The notes under the pieces are model-generated. The model searched no databases. It saw only the letters and a program-made list of their open reading frames with translations, and was not told the origin of the DNA. Below, one piece after another: positions 1 to 8,335 of a DNA stretch of 64,000 nucleotides. A program made the translations under genes and the position numbers. Source of the DNA: Streptomyces sp. NBC_01775 (GTDB lineage: Bacteria > Actinomycetota > Actinomycetes > Streptomycetales > Streptomycetaceae); contig NZ_CP109104.1 in the NCBI RefSeq assembly GCF_035917675.1, positions 1,426,001 through 1,490,000 of the forward strand, written 5' to 3'. Numbering within the stretch: position 1 is the stretch's first letter; each line of letters starts with the position of its first letter.

Positions 1-708
1 GACACGTTCGCCCGGATCAACAGCGCGGGCAACCAGGGCTGGCCGTACTGCATGGGCAACAAGCAGCCCTACCGCGACCGCAATCTGCCCGACCCGAGCA
101 AGCCGCTGGGCTGGTACGACTGCGACCACCTCAAGAACGAGTCCCCCAACAACGACGGCCTCGTCAGCATCCCGCCCGCCCGGTCCAACAACATCTGGTA
201 CTCCCCCCAGGGCGGCGGACCCGACTACCCGCGCGACGCCGACGGCGTGCCCAGCTACAAGATCTCCGAGCAGAAGCTCACCCTGCCCTGGCTCAAGGGC
301 GGCGGCCAGGCCACGATGAACGGCCCGGTCTACCGCTACGACAAGGACAGCGCTTCCAAGGACAAGTGGCCCTCCTACTGGGAGGGCAAGTGGTTCGTCG
401 GCGACTTCTACGACGCCGACCAGCCGCGCCACGCCGTGGTGATGCCCGAGGGCGACGCGGTGGGCGCACCACCCGTCCACGCGGAGAGCCTCAAGAAGAT
501 CATCCCGGTCGGCGAGAAGGGCATCCGCAACCTGATGGACTGGAAGTTCGCCCCGGACGGCTCGCTGTACGTCCTCGACTACGGGCGCGGCTTCTTCACC
601 TCCGACGACAAGTCGGCGCTGTGGCGTGTCACCTACAAGGGCGGCGAACCCACCCCCGCGGCCGGTGACATGGCCGAACCGGCGCTGCGGAAGGAAGCGG
701 GCCGATGA
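1..708 (+). CDS. Glucose/sorbosone dehydrogenase-like protein, C-terminal part (5' end outside window)
   Basis: The reading frame is open from base 1, so this is the C-terminal 235 residues of a longer protein. Segments such as NQGWPYCMGN, the WYDCDH stretch, FVGDFYDAD and APDGSLYVLDYGRGFF are typical of the last blades of the glucose/sorbosone dehydrogenase (GSDH) beta-propeller, a family of secreted PQQ-dependent or PQQ-like sugar dehydrogenases often fused to ThuA domains in Streptomyces. Whether a ThuA or signal region precedes it cannot be seen. The stop overlaps the next start by four bases (ATGA), so the two are translationally coupled and probably act together outside the cell. The substrate is unknown. 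Confidence 0.8.
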   Translation, partial: DTFARINSAGNQGWPYCMGNKQPYRDRNLPDPSKPLGWYDCDHLKNESPNNDGLVSIPPARSNNIWYSPQGGGPDYPRDADGVPSYKISEQKLTLPWLKGGGQATMNGPVYRYDKDSASKDKWPSYWEGKWFVGDFYDADQPRHAVVMPEGDAVGAPPVHAESLKKIIPVGEKGIRNLMDWKFAPDGSLYVLDYGRGFFTSDDKSALWRVTYKGGEPTPAAGDMAEPALRKEAGR

Positions 709-2726
709 GATTCAGACGGGCTGAACGGGTACGGAAACCGGGCCGCGCGAGGACACGGGGCCGAGTCATGACCCCCGCCTCGCGCGCGCGGCGGGAGCGG
801 CGCAGGCTGCTGACCGCCATGCTGGCCGCGCTGCTGATGGTGCTGGGCCTCACCTCCGCCACCGCGTGGGGGCAGGGCTCGGACCAGGGCGCGAAGAAGG
901 CGGCCGGTCCCGACACCAAGGCCGAGCAGGTGCTGACCTGGACGGCCAACGACGACATGACCAAGTACGCCTCGGCTCCCACCACGGCGGTGGCGGGCAA
1001 GGCGACCATCGTCTTCGAGAACAGCACCGCCACCGGCAACACGTCCGGGATGTCGCACACTCTCACCTTCGACACCTCCAACCCCGACTACAACCAGGAT
1101 GTCGACCTCAACATCCTCGCCAGCCCCGTGGACTCCAACGGCGGCAAGCACACCGCGGAGGTCACCCTCACCCCGGGCACCTACCGCTACCACTGCACCA
1201 TCCCGGGGCACCTCGCGATGCAGGGCACCCTGGTGGTCACGGGAGACCCCCCGGGGGACGACACCACGCCGCCGGAGACCTCGGCCAAGGTCGAGGGCGA
1301 GAAGGACTCCGCGGGCGACTACCTGGGCAGCGCCACCGTCACCGTGACCGCCTCGGACGCCGAATCGGGCGTGGACAAGATCGAATACGCCCTGGGCGAC
1401 GGCGCGTTCCAGACCTACACCGCGCCGGTGACGGTCAAGGACACCGGCAGTCACACCGTCCGCTACCGCGCGAGCGACAAGGCGGGCAATACGGCGGCGG
1501 AGAAATCGGTGACCTTCACGGTGGTCGAGCCACCGGACGAGGACACCACTCCCCCGGTCGCGAAGGGCAAGGCCGAGGGCAAGAAGAACTCGGACGGCCA
1601 CTTCGTGGGCAAGGCGACGGTCACGGTGACCGCGACGGACGACAAGTCGGGGGTCGCCAAGACCGAGTACTCCCTCGACGGCGGCCCGTACCTCACCTAC
1701 TCCGATCCGGTGGTCATCGACCGCGCCGGACATCACTCCGTCACCTACCGGGCGACGGACAAGGCGGGCAACACCTCCGAACCCGCCGAGCTGTCCTTCC
1801 GGGTGGTCGCGGGCGGCGGGGTGCCCTCGCCGGACTGCCCCGAGTACGACGAGCGGCTGACCGTCATCGTCGGAACGATCGACTCGGGCGTGCCCAACCG
1901 CATGACCCAGCGCCGCTGCACCATCAACGAACTGATCGAGGACGAGAAGGAGTGGACCTCACAGGCGCTGTTCCTCAAGCACGTGCGCGGGGTCACCGCG
2001 GGGCTGGTCACCGACGGTGTGATCGTCGCCCGTGAGCAGAAGCTCATCAACCAGGCCGCCAAGAAGTCCGGCATCGGCACCCCGGGGCAGGAGAGCGGGT
2101 ACCGCGACCTGTTCGACGGGAGCAAGGAGAGCTTCGCCAAGTGGGAGCACGTCGGCGGCGGGGCCTTCGGCCTCAACGACGACGGCACCATGACCAGCAG
2201 CTCGACCGTCGACGGCATGGGCATGCTGTGGTATCCGCAGCGCAAGTACGCGGACTTCTCGCTCAAGCTCCAGTTCCGTGACGACGCGCCGGGCAGCGGC
2301 AACGCCAACAGCGGTGTGTTCGCGCGCTTCCCCGACGTCCATGACCATCCGGAGGAGTCCCGGCCCGAGTGGGTGGCCATCAAGTACGGCCACGAGCTCC
2401 AGATCAACGACCGTGCCGACGGGGACATGTACAAGACCGGCTCCGTCTACGGCTTCGACCGCGTGGGCCTGGCCGGTGCCGGGGTCACCCCCAAGGGCAC
2501 GTGGAACGACTACGAGGTCCGCGTGATCGGGCAGCACTACGAGATCTACCGCAACGGCGTGCTGCTCAACGAGTTCGAGAACAACGGCGGGCAGGTGTTC
2601 AACCCGCCGCGTGACGACGACCCGGGCACGGACGGGAGGCGCTACGCCTCGGGGTACGTGGGCCTCCAGACCCACAGCACCTCGGACGTCGTGTCCTACC
2701 GCAACGTGCGGATCAAGGAGCTCTGA
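705..2726 (+). CDS. Secreted multidomain protein: cupredoxin, two Ig/OmpL47-like repeats, DUF1080
   Basis: The 673-residue protein has an Arg-rich start and a hydrophobic segment at about residues 38-55, consistent with export. Residues about 75-180 form a cupredoxin-like domain ending in YHCTIPGHLAMQGTL, which carries the Cys-His-Met pattern of a type 1 copper site. Two related beta domains follow at about 190-275 and 285-375 (paired VTVTA, SHTVRYRASDKAGNT and HSVTYRATDKAGNT signatures). The last 215 residues are DUF1080 (3-keto-disaccharide hydrolase/concanavalin-like fold), beginning YRDLFDGS. Start 705 is preferred because GGAAGG lies 10 bases upstream and the ATG overlaps the preceding stop; an internal ATG at 768 is the alternative. 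Its partner gene suggests extracellular carbohydrate oxidation coupled to a copper centre (inference). Confidence 0.8.
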   Translation: MRFRRAERVRKPGRARTRGRVMTPASRARRERRRLLTAMLAALLMVLGLTSATAWGQGSDQGAKKAAGPDTKAEQVLTWTANDDMTKYASAPTTAVAGKATIVFENSTATGNTSGMSHTLTFDTSNPDYNQDVDLNILASPVDSNGGKHTAEVTLTPGTYRYHCTIPGHLAMQGTLVVTGDPPGDDTTPPETSAKVEGEKDSAGDYLGSATVTVTASDAESGVDKIEYALGDGAFQTYTAPVTVKDTGSHTVRYRASDKAGNTAAEKSVTFTVVEPPDEDTTPPVAKGKAEGKKNSDGHFVGKATVTVTATDDKSGVAKTEYSLDGGPYLTYSDPVVIDRAGHHSVTYRATDKAGNTSEPAELSFRVVAGGGVPSPDCPEYDERLTVIVGTIDSGVPNRMTQRRCTINELIEDEKEWTSQALFLKHVRGVTAGLVTDGVIVAREQKLINQAAKKSGIGTPGQESGYRDLFDGSKESFAKWEHVGGGAFGLNDDGTMTSSSTVDGMGMLWYPQRKYADFSLKLQFRDDAPGSGNANSGVFARFPDVHDHPEESRPEWVAIKYGHELQINDRADGDMYKTGSVYGFDRVGLAGAGVTPKGTWNDYEVRVIGQHYEIYRNGVLLNEFENNGGQVFNPPRDDDPGTDGRRYASGYVGLQTHSTSDVVSYRNVRIKEL

Positions 2727-2774
2727 GCGCTCCGCGGGAAGTGCCGAGAGGTTGTGTCGTTCGGCTGCGACTAC

Positions 2775-2840
2775 GTCGTGGCTGGTCGGGTCCGCGCGGC
2801 GGAGCCGCATATATGACACAGCCCCGCGCCCCTTCGGGGC
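2775..2840 (+). repeat. Dispersed Streptomyces intergenic repeat, copy 1 (divergent)
   Basis: The block CGTCGTGGCTGGTCG followed by a GCGGCGGAGCCGC hairpin and CGCGCCCCTTCGGGGC resembles a short non-coding element that I recognise from many Streptomyces intergenic regions. Related copies in this window are at 31723-31790 (inverted) and 48744-48790. This copy diverges in its middle part. Confidence 0.55.
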
Positions 2841-2900
2841 ACGACCGGGCCCCATGGGACTTCGGCGAGGCCGCTCAGTGCCCCTGGGCGGTTCCTCGAA

Positions 2901-2946
2901 GAGCGGCTCCGGTGCGGCGGGATCTCCCGCCGCACCGGAGCCGCTC
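2901..2946. terminator. Bidirectional hairpin terminator
   Basis: The arms 2901-2921 and 2926-2946 are perfectly complementary over 21 bp around a 4-base ATCT loop. The hairpin lies between two convergent genes (stops at 2726 and 2975), where it can end transcription in both directions. There is no U-tract, as is usual in high-GC actinobacteria. Confidence 0.85.
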
Positions 2947-2974
2947 GCTCGTCAGGCACGGCCCGTCAGGCTCG

Positions 2975-3499
2975 TCAGGCGCGGCCCATCACGGAGGTGA
3001 ACTCCTCCGAGGCGCCGTCGTATCCGCGCAGCACCACCTTGTGGTGCCACTCGCCCGCCTCGCCCCGGGCGAACTCCGCGACGGTGGCGGCCGTCGCCGG
3101 GGCCACCCCCGTGAAGTCGCTCTGCGACAGCTCCTCGTAGCCCTCACGGATGCGCACGGCGGGGTTGGCGATCTCACCGAACGTCTTGTGACCCTCGCCC
3201 TGCTGGATGGCGACCCCGACCACGACCCGGGTGTAGTTCGGCGCCAGGCGCCCCAGCTCCAGCGTCATCACCTCGTCCGAACCGAAGCCCTGGCCGTTCT
3301 GGCTGTCGCGGTTGAGAGTGATGGTGCCGTCCGGCGAACGGCTGTCGAAGTGCACGAGGTACGCGGGCTCCCCGTAGGGCGCGTCGGCTGTGTATGTGGC
3401 GGCGACAATGTCGAGGTCGTGAGGCGCGGCGCCCAGCGGGCTGGGGTCCCACCTGAGGGTGACCTCCACCTTGTCGATCCCTTTGTTGAGACTGCTCAC
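2975..3499 (-). CDS. TerD family protein
   Basis: This 174-residue protein matches the TerD/TerX stress family over its full usual length: WDPSPLGAAPHDLDI near the start, then the SRSPDGTITLNRDSQNG segment with acidic residues that fit the calcium-binding loops of the family, and a C-terminal FARGEAGEWHHKVVLRGYDGA. Family members are cytosolic calcium-binding proteins linked to tellurite resistance, stress and cell-surface processes; the exact role of this one is unknown. The GTG start at 3499 has a strong GGAGGGG ribosome-binding site 7 bases upstream. It stands alone, so it is probably not part of a full ter operon here. Confidence 0.9.
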   Translation of the reverse strand: MSSLNKGIDKVEVTLRWDPSPLGAAPHDLDIVAATYTADAPYGEPAYLVHFDSRSPDGTITLNRDSQNGQGFGSDEVMTLELGRLAPNYTRVVVGVAIQQGEGHKTFGEIANPAVRIREGYEELSQSDFTGVAPATAATVAEFARGEAGEWHHKVVLRGYDGASEEFTSVMGRA

Positions 3500-3612
3500 C
3501 TGATGTCCCCTCCTCCGGCCGCCAACTGACTGGATCTTCGCGGCCTTTCCATCTTGCCACGGTGGCGGCGGACAGGTGCGTCAGGCCGGAACCAAGGGGT
3601 ACTCGGCGCGCT

Positions 3613-4347
3613 ATGAGTGACAAGGCGATCTACCCGGGCGCGGACACCTCCCACGGCGCCGCTCCGGCAGGAGACCTGTCCGAGCCGATGGCGCACCTCG
3701 TCCGCGAGCAGCTCAAGGCGGTGGAGGAGGAGATGCGCGCCGAGGTGCGCGCACGCGTCAGCACCCGCACGGTCAAGCTCAACGCGGGGGCCGGGGCTGC
3801 CACGCTGTACGGAGGAGGCGCGCTGGTCGCGGCCGTTGGGCTGGCCCTCGCTCTGGTCCTGCCCGGCTGGGCGGCGTTCCTGATCGTCGCGGGCGCGCTG
3901 TTCGCCCTCGCGGCGGCCCTCCGGAACGCGGCGCGGGGTCACGGGCCGGACCGCGTGGCGCCACCCACCCCTTCGTCCGCTTCGTCCGCGCCCGCACGGG
4001 CGCGGACGGCGGCTGACGCGGCACGGGCCGCGACCGCGGGTGCGACAGCGGCAGCGGGGGCGAGGGCGGGGGCGGGAACGGCAGCCGCTCCGGCGCGCCC
4101 CGCGCCGCCCACTCCGGAGGCGGCGCCCCAGGCCCCGTCGGCACCGCCGGTCCCGGAGGCGGCACCGCCGGTCCCGGAGGCCACGCCTCGGGCGCCGTCC
4201 GTACCGGCGGCACCGCCCGTTCCGGAGGAGGCCCCCGCCGTGCCGCCTGTTCCCGAGGAGGCCCCCGCGAAGTCGGCTCCTTCCGCGCCGCCGACCGGGC
4301 CGGATCCGCAGGGCCCGGAGCCGCAGACCCCGCGTCACCCGGCCTGA
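3613..4347 (+). CDS. Actinobacterial holin-superfamily membrane protein with Pro/Ala-rich tail
   Basis: From the ATG at 3613 the 244-residue protein begins with an acidic region, then an amphipathic helix (MAHLVREQLKAVEEEM) and two adjacent transmembrane segments at about residues 58-100, the layout of the phage_holin_3_6/Actinobacteriophage holin X family. The remaining half is low-complexity Pro, Ala and Glu with repeated PVPEAAP/PVPEEAP units. Chromosomal members are generally not phage holins in use; they are small membrane proteins of unknown role. An earlier in-frame ATG at 3562 was not used because conserved sequence starts at 3613. The end overlaps the convergent downstream gene by 13 bases. 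Confidence 0.7.
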   Translation: MSDKAIYPGADTSHGAAPAGDLSEPMAHLVREQLKAVEEEMRAEVRARVSTRTVKLNAGAGAATLYGGGALVAAVGLALALVLPGWAAFLIVAGALFALAAALRNAARGHGPDRVAPPTPSSASSAPARARTAADAARAATAGATAAAGARAGAGTAAAPARPAPPTPEAAPQAPSAPPVPEAAPPVPEATPRAPSVPAAPPVPEEAPAVPPVPEEAPAKSAPSAPPTGPDPQGPEPQTPRHPA

Positions 4348-4997
4348 GGGCCGGAGCGGTTCACCTCCGCGGGAGACCCCCGCAGAAGGGTCAACAGCTC
4401 TTTCTCCGTGGGCTCCTCGCCGAGGACGGGCCGGCCGTCGAGGAAGAAGGCCGGGCCCGTCTCGCTGCCCAGGGTGCGGGTGCGGGCGAGTTCGTCGCGG
4501 AGGTGTCCGGTGAGATCGGTGAGGTCCGTGAGGCCGGTGCCGGTATCCACGCCGGTTTCGGCGGCCAGGCGGGCGAGGACGGCCGGGTCGGCGATGTTGA
4601 GACCGTCGGTGAAGTAGGCACGGAAGAGGCGCTCGGCGACCGGGAGGGCCAGCCCCTGCGGAGCTGCCCGCGCGAGGAGATGGTGCGCGGCGAAGGTGTT
4701 GGTGAACACGGCGTGGCCGAAGCGGAGCCGGAGCCCGTCCTCGCGGCCCGTCGTGGTGTCGGCACGTATCCGGCGGGCGGTCTCCTCACCCCGGTCTCGC
4801 CGGTGCACCTCGAACAGGGGCTCGCCTTCGGGGGAGGCGTCCGGGCGGACCTGGAAGGGCCGCAGCACGAGTTCGGCACCTTGCCCCTCGGCGCGCACCG
4901 TCTCCAGGGCGCGGCGGGCGCGGGTGAAGGCGAGGTAGGAGCGGGCGCACACGAAATCGTGGACCAGGTCGAGGCGGACGGGGCGTTGGCTGGGCAT
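4335..4997 (-). CDS. DsbA-fold oxidoreductase (FrnE/HCCA-isomerase-like) with altered CxxC
   Basis: The 220-residue protein has the DsbA-like layout of the FrnE family: an N-terminal beta strand and active-site turn, a helical insertion and a C-terminal thioredoxin half with GPAFFLDGRPVLGE. The usual C-P-x-C is here C17-A-R-S20, so only the first cysteine remains; this resembles GST-kappa/2-hydroxychromene-2-carboxylate isomerase relatives more than a disulfide oxidase. The start at 4997 gives the conserved PVRLDLVHDF N-terminus; an ATG at 5027 would add ten residues. It is probably cotranscribed with the upstream SDR gene (stop 5142), with a tandem repeat in the gap. Confidence 0.75.
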   Translation of the reverse strand: MPSQRPVRLDLVHDFVCARSYLAFTRARRALETVRAEGQGAELVLRPFQVRPDASPEGEPLFEVHRRDRGEETARRIRADTTTGREDGLRLRFGHAVFTNTFAAHHLLARAAPQGLALPVAERLFRAYFTDGLNIADPAVLARLAAETGVDTGTGLTDLTDLTGHLRDELARTRTLGSETGPAFFLDGRPVLGEEPTEKELLTLLRGSPAEVNRSGPQAG

Positions 4998-5010
4998 GGC
5001 GGCTTCTTCC

Positions 5011-5082
5011 GTCGTTCCTGCTGTCATTCCTGGTGCCGTTCCTGCTGTCGTTCCTGCTGTCGTTCCTGCTGTCGTTCCTGGT
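5011..5082. repeat. Six tandem 12-bp repeats in the SDR-dsbA gap
   Basis: Six consecutive copies of a 12-base unit (consensus GTCGTTCCTGCT, with variants ATTC, GCCG and TGGT) run without gaps. They lie just upstream of the start of the DsbA-like gene. No protein family fits the peptide they would encode. Confidence 0.85.
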
Positions 5083-5094
5083 GCCGGACGCGCT

Positions 5095-5131
5095 GTCGGA
5101 GGCCACTGTCGGAGGCGCTGTCGGAGGCGCT
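5095..5131. repeat. Second tandem repeat, three 12-13 bp units
   Basis: Three units of GTCGGAGGCGCT (the first is a 13-base variant) follow the 12-bp array, ending 10 bases before the SDR stop codon. The two adjacent arrays share period and partial sequence, suggesting slippage expansion of one short stretch. Confidence 0.8.
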
Positions 5132-5141
5132 GCGGGCCGAG

Positions 5142-5849
5142 TCACCAGGGGATCGGCCCCCCGGTCGCGAGGTAGCCGCCGGTGGGGCCCTCCGGCCCGA
5201 TGGTGGCCATCCGCACGATGATCTCCGCTCCCTCGGCCACGGTCCTGCCGCCGGCGTGGCCGTTGAAGTCGGTCGCGGTGCAGCCGGGGTCGACGGCGTT
5301 GATACGGAAGCCCGGCAGGGCGTGCGCGTACTGCGCGGTGAGCATGTTGAGCGCCGCCTTGGACGAGGCGTAGGCGAGCCCCGGTATCCAGTCGGGCACG
5401 GCGCGGGCACGCGCTTCGGGGTCGCCCACGGCGGCGAGGGAGCCCAGGCCGCTGCTGACGTTGACGACGACGGGAGCGGCGGCGGCACGCAGCAGGGGCA
5501 AGAACGCGTGGGTGGTGCGGACGACGCCGAAGACGTTGGTGTCGTACACCGTGTGCAGCTCGGCGGCCGTCATCCGGTCGGCGGGGCGGTCGGGGCCGGG
5601 GATTCCGGCGTTGTTGACGAGCACGTCGAGGTGGTCGGTGCGCTCCCGCAGCAGCTTGGCCGCCGCTCGTACGGATTCCTCGTCGGTGACGTCGAGCGGC
5701 AGCGCGTGCCCGCCGGTCTCCCTCGCGGCGCGCTCGCCGCGCTCCGCGTCCCGGGCGCCGAGGTGGACGGTGTGTCCGGCGGCGGCCAGCCGCCGTGCTG
5801 TCTCCAGGCCCAGGCCCCGGGTGGCCCCGGTGATCAGTGTGGTGGTCAT
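5142..5849 (-). CDS. Short-chain dehydrogenase/reductase
   Basis: The 235-residue classical SDR has the cofactor motif TGATRGLG at residues 8-15, NNAG, a conserved Ser in NVSSGLG and the catalytic YASSK. Length and motifs are complete. It is read away from the MmyB-type regulator at 5961, and the 111-bp gap contains a perfect inverted repeat; this divergent layout is common for regulators that control an oxidoreductase and sense its substrate. The substrate is not predictable. Confidence 0.88.
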   Translation of the reverse strand: MTTTLITGATRGLGLETARRLAAAGHTVHLGARDAERGERAARETGGHALPLDVTDEESVRAAAKLLRERTDHLDVLVNNAGIPGPDRPADRMTAAELHTVYDTNVFGVVRTTHAFLPLLRAAAAPVVVNVSSGLGSLAAVGDPEARARAVPDWIPGLAYASSKAALNMLTAQYAHALPGFRINAVDPGCTATDFNGHAGGRTVAEGAEIIVRMATIGPEGPTGGYLATGGPIPW

Positions 5850-5895
5850 GGCTCCAGCCTCGGCGCTCCGCGGGTTTCCGGGCAGCGGCAGGTTC

Positions 5896-5920
5896 TTCCT
5901 GGTAATGGCGTTACCAGGAA
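5896..5920. promoter_or_regulatory. Operator: perfect 10-bp inverted repeat
   Basis: TTCCTGGTAA and TTACCAGGAA are exact complements separated by 5 bases. The site sits in the middle of the divergent intergenic region between the SDR and the helix-turn-helix regulator, the expected place for autoregulation and control of the SDR. Confidence 0.75.
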
Positions 5921-5960
5921 CAGGCCTTGCCTCTCGGTCCGCAGGCCGGACACTGGAGTG

Positions 5961-6863
5961 ATGGCCGCACCACCCCTCGATCCCCCTCCCGCCGACGGGC
6001 CCGGCACCAACGAGCTGGGCCGTGCGCTGCGCCGCTGGCGGGGCCGCACCGACCCGGCCGGCACCGGGCTGCCCGTCGGCCGCCGGCGCAGGACCTCGGG
6101 GCTGCGCCGCGAGGAACTGGCGGCACTGGCCGGAATGTCCGTCGACTACGTCGTACGGCTGGAGCAGGGCCGGGCCTCCTCGCCCTCGGCGCAGATCCTC
6201 ACCGCGATGGCGCGGGCGCTGCGGCTGTCGGAGGAGGAGCGGCGGCATCTGTTCCTGCTGGCGGGCCGCCGACCGCCCTCGGACGGGCGGATGCCGGCCC
6301 GGCTGACGCCGGGGGTGCGGCGGCTGCTGGAGCAGCTGCACGCCACGCCGGTCGGCGTGTTCGACGCGGCATGGACGCTGTTGGCATGGAATCCGCTGTA
6401 CGCGGCGCTGATGGGCGATCCGGGGCGGCTTCGCGGGTGGGAGCGCAACATCCTGTGGCGTCACTTCTCGGGCCGTCCCGAGCGGGTGAGCCACAGCGCC
6501 GAGCAGGCGGCGCGCTTCGAGGCGGCGGCGGTCGCCGATCTGCGGGCGGCCACGGCCCGCTATCCGTCCGACCCGCAGCCGCGCTCGCTGACCGCCGAAC
6601 TGCACACGCTCAGCGAGCGCTTCACCCGTCTGTGGGACGCGCACGCGTGCGGCGCGCACACCATGAGCAGCAAGACGGTGCACCACCCCGAGGCCGGTCC
6701 GCTCGAGCTGGACTGCGATGTGCTGGTGGTGCCCGGCAGCGAGCTGCGGGTGGTCATCCACACGGCTGCCGCCGGGACCGACGGCGCGGCCAAGCTGGCG
6801 CTGCTGGGTACGGACGCGCGCCCCGACCCGGCGGTTCGGCCCGCTCCCGTCCTGGAGCTCTGA
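5961..6863 (+). CDS. XRE/MmyB-type helix-turn-helix transcriptional regulator
   Basis: The 300-residue protein has an N-terminal helix-turn-helix of the XRE type (GLRREELAALAGMSVDYVVRLEQG, about residues 49-72) and a C-terminal MmyB-like ligand-binding domain with WNPLYAALMGDP, NILWRHF and a HPEAGPLELDCDVL stretch. That is the normal length and order for the family. The ATG at 5961 is chosen because conserved sequence begins shortly after it; a much longer upstream reading frame is antisense shadow. It probably represses or activates the divergent SDR through the inverted repeat at 5896-5920. Confidence 0.88.
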   Translation: MAAPPLDPPPADGPGTNELGRALRRWRGRTDPAGTGLPVGRRRRTSGLRREELAALAGMSVDYVVRLEQGRASSPSAQILTAMARALRLSEEERRHLFLLAGRRPPSDGRMPARLTPGVRRLLEQLHATPVGVFDAAWTLLAWNPLYAALMGDPGRLRGWERNILWRHFSGRPERVSHSAEQAARFEAAAVADLRAATARYPSDPQPRSLTAELHTLSERFTRLWDAHACGAHTMSSKTVHHPEAGPLELDCDVLVVPGSELRVVIHTAAAGTDGAAKLALLGTDARPDPAVRPAPVLEL

Positions 6864-6973
6864 CGAGGAGCGGCCACTGGCCTCTCAGGCTCCCGGACGC
6901 CCTCCGCGGGAGCGGCGGGCCCGGCGACGCGGCCCCGGGCAGCGGGCGGTAGCGTGCATCCGTTCGATCATGC

Positions 6974-7016
6974 AAGTGCCCGCCGCGCGCCCACGCGGGT
7001 CGCGCGGCGGGCACTT
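6974..7016. terminator. Hairpin terminator after the MmyB-type regulator
   Basis: The arms 6974-6989 and 7001-7016 form a perfect 16-bp stem with an 11-base loop, 110 bases after the regulator stop and before the next plus-strand start at 7076. Confidence 0.8.
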
Positions 7017-7075
7017 CGACGGCAGGCGACGGAGCCCGCGGGCAACGGGGCCGGCGGGCGGAACGGGGCGCACGG

Positions 7076-8335
7076 ATGTACACGGTGGGCGAACAGGACG
7101 AGCATGACGAGATCTTCCCCGTCATCGAGATCCCCGAGGGCGAGTTCTGGCAGGCCCCCGGCGACCTGGAGCGCCGGCTCTACAAGCTGTGCGAGGTCGA
7201 GGAGAGCTACACCTACCTGCGCACTCTGGCCGCCCACGGCGTCTACCACGCGGTCCCGCTGACCGAGAGCGTCCGCGACCCCCTCAAGCGCAAGCTGCTG
7301 ACCAGCGAGATCGAGGGCAGCGACGGAGAGACCCGGGTCATCACGCAGGTGTACACCGACGGTGTGCTGCCCAGGCCGCACCCGTATGTGGTCTACGAGT
7401 TCATCACCCTGGGGGCACTCGCCCGTATCTGCCCGCCCGAGGTCGGCGTCCTCGTCGTCAACGCCGCGACGCCGTGCCAGGAGATGTTCCTCGTCGACGA
7501 CGAGGAGCGCGAGGTGTGGCTCGACCTGCACGAGGATTTGTTCGACCCGGACGCGCTCGCCGACCGGATCGTCACCCGCCGCACCGGGGCTCCCGAGCCC
7601 GGCCCGCTGCTGCACGGCCTCGCCTGCGGTGCGCACCTGTGCTACGGGAACGGCGATCCGTGGAACACCCTCGACTGGCACGGCGCGGGATACAGCAACG
7701 AGGTGGAGCGCCTGGAGGAGTCCTGGGACGTGCGCGTGCGCGAGGACTGGCTCGAAATCCAGGAGCGGCTGCTGAAGTGCGAGGTCAGCCCCTGGGTCTG
7801 GGACTACGTGCTCGGGGCGCGTCACGCGCTGGCCGGCGAGCACGGCCGCCCGGTGGACCCCGGCCTGTGGCGGGACTGTGTGGAGGCCAACCTGCGCGAC
7901 GGGCTGGCCGACACCGAGGGCCCGCACTTCGAGTCCTTCGTCGCCGGACTGCGCGGCCTGGTCGGCAAGATACTGCGCTACGAGTCCCGCTTCCGCGCCG
8001 ACGGCCTGCTCGGTCCCGGCGATACGGTCCGCACCATCGCGGCCTGGGACCTGGGCCGCGCCTCGAAGATGGCCCGCTGGGGCCGGGGCGCCCGCTACGC
8101 GACCCGGGCGGAGATGCACGAGGCGCTGGAGCGGGTGAGCGCGGGGGTCCAGCAGTCGTACCTCTCCTGGGGGGAGTTCTCGGCCGCGTATGTCATGGGC
8201 CGCTGCCTGCACTTCGACGAGGAGCGCTTCGGCGACTGGTACACCTCCGTGCTGGCGGCGCACAAGGCGCTGGACGAGCGGCCCGGCAGCCCGTGGGACC
8301 TCGTTCCGTTCAGGCTGCCGGACCGGTCGCTGTGA
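7076..8335 (+). CDS. DUF1266 domain protein with SseB-like N-terminal half
   Basis: The 419-residue protein has a C-terminal DUF1266 region (about residues 215-415), recognisable by WDLGRASKMARWG, QSYLSWGEFSAAYVMGR and PWDLVPF. The first half (HAVPLTESVRDPLKRK, VYEFITLGALARI and a region on measured values) resembles SseB-type domains that often accompany it. No catalytic motif is visible. Both domains are frequent in Streptomyces, sometimes near type VII or polymorphic toxin loci, but nothing of that kind is adjacent here. Confidence 0.75.
   Translation: MYTVGEQDEHDEIFPVIEIPEGEFWQAPGDLERRLYKLCEVEESYTYLRTLAAHGVYHAVPLTESVRDPLKRKLLTSEIEGSDGETRVITQVYTDGVLPRPHPYVVYEFITLGALARICPPEVGVLVVNAATPCQEMFLVDDEEREVWLDLHEDLFDPDALADRIVTRRTGAPEPGPLLHGLACGAHLCYGNGDPWNTLDWHGAGYSNEVERLEESWDVRVREDWLEIQERLLKCEVSPWVWDYVLGARHALAGEHGRPVDPGLWRDCVEANLRDGLADTEGPHFESFVAGLRGLVGKILRYESRFRADGLLGPGDTVRTIAAWDLGRASKMARWGRGARYATRAEMHEALERVSAGVQQSYLSWGEFSAAYVMGRCLHFDEERFGDWYTSVLAAHKALDERPGSPWDLVPFRLPDRSL

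Noticed and set aside
5011..5131. CRISPR-like array
   Set aside because: The repeats are directly adjacent 12-mers without spacers and no cas genes are present.
4503..5960. A long N-terminal extension of the MmyB-type regulator
   Set aside because: The upstream part is antisense to the SDR and DsbA-like genes; homology and length fit the start at 5961.
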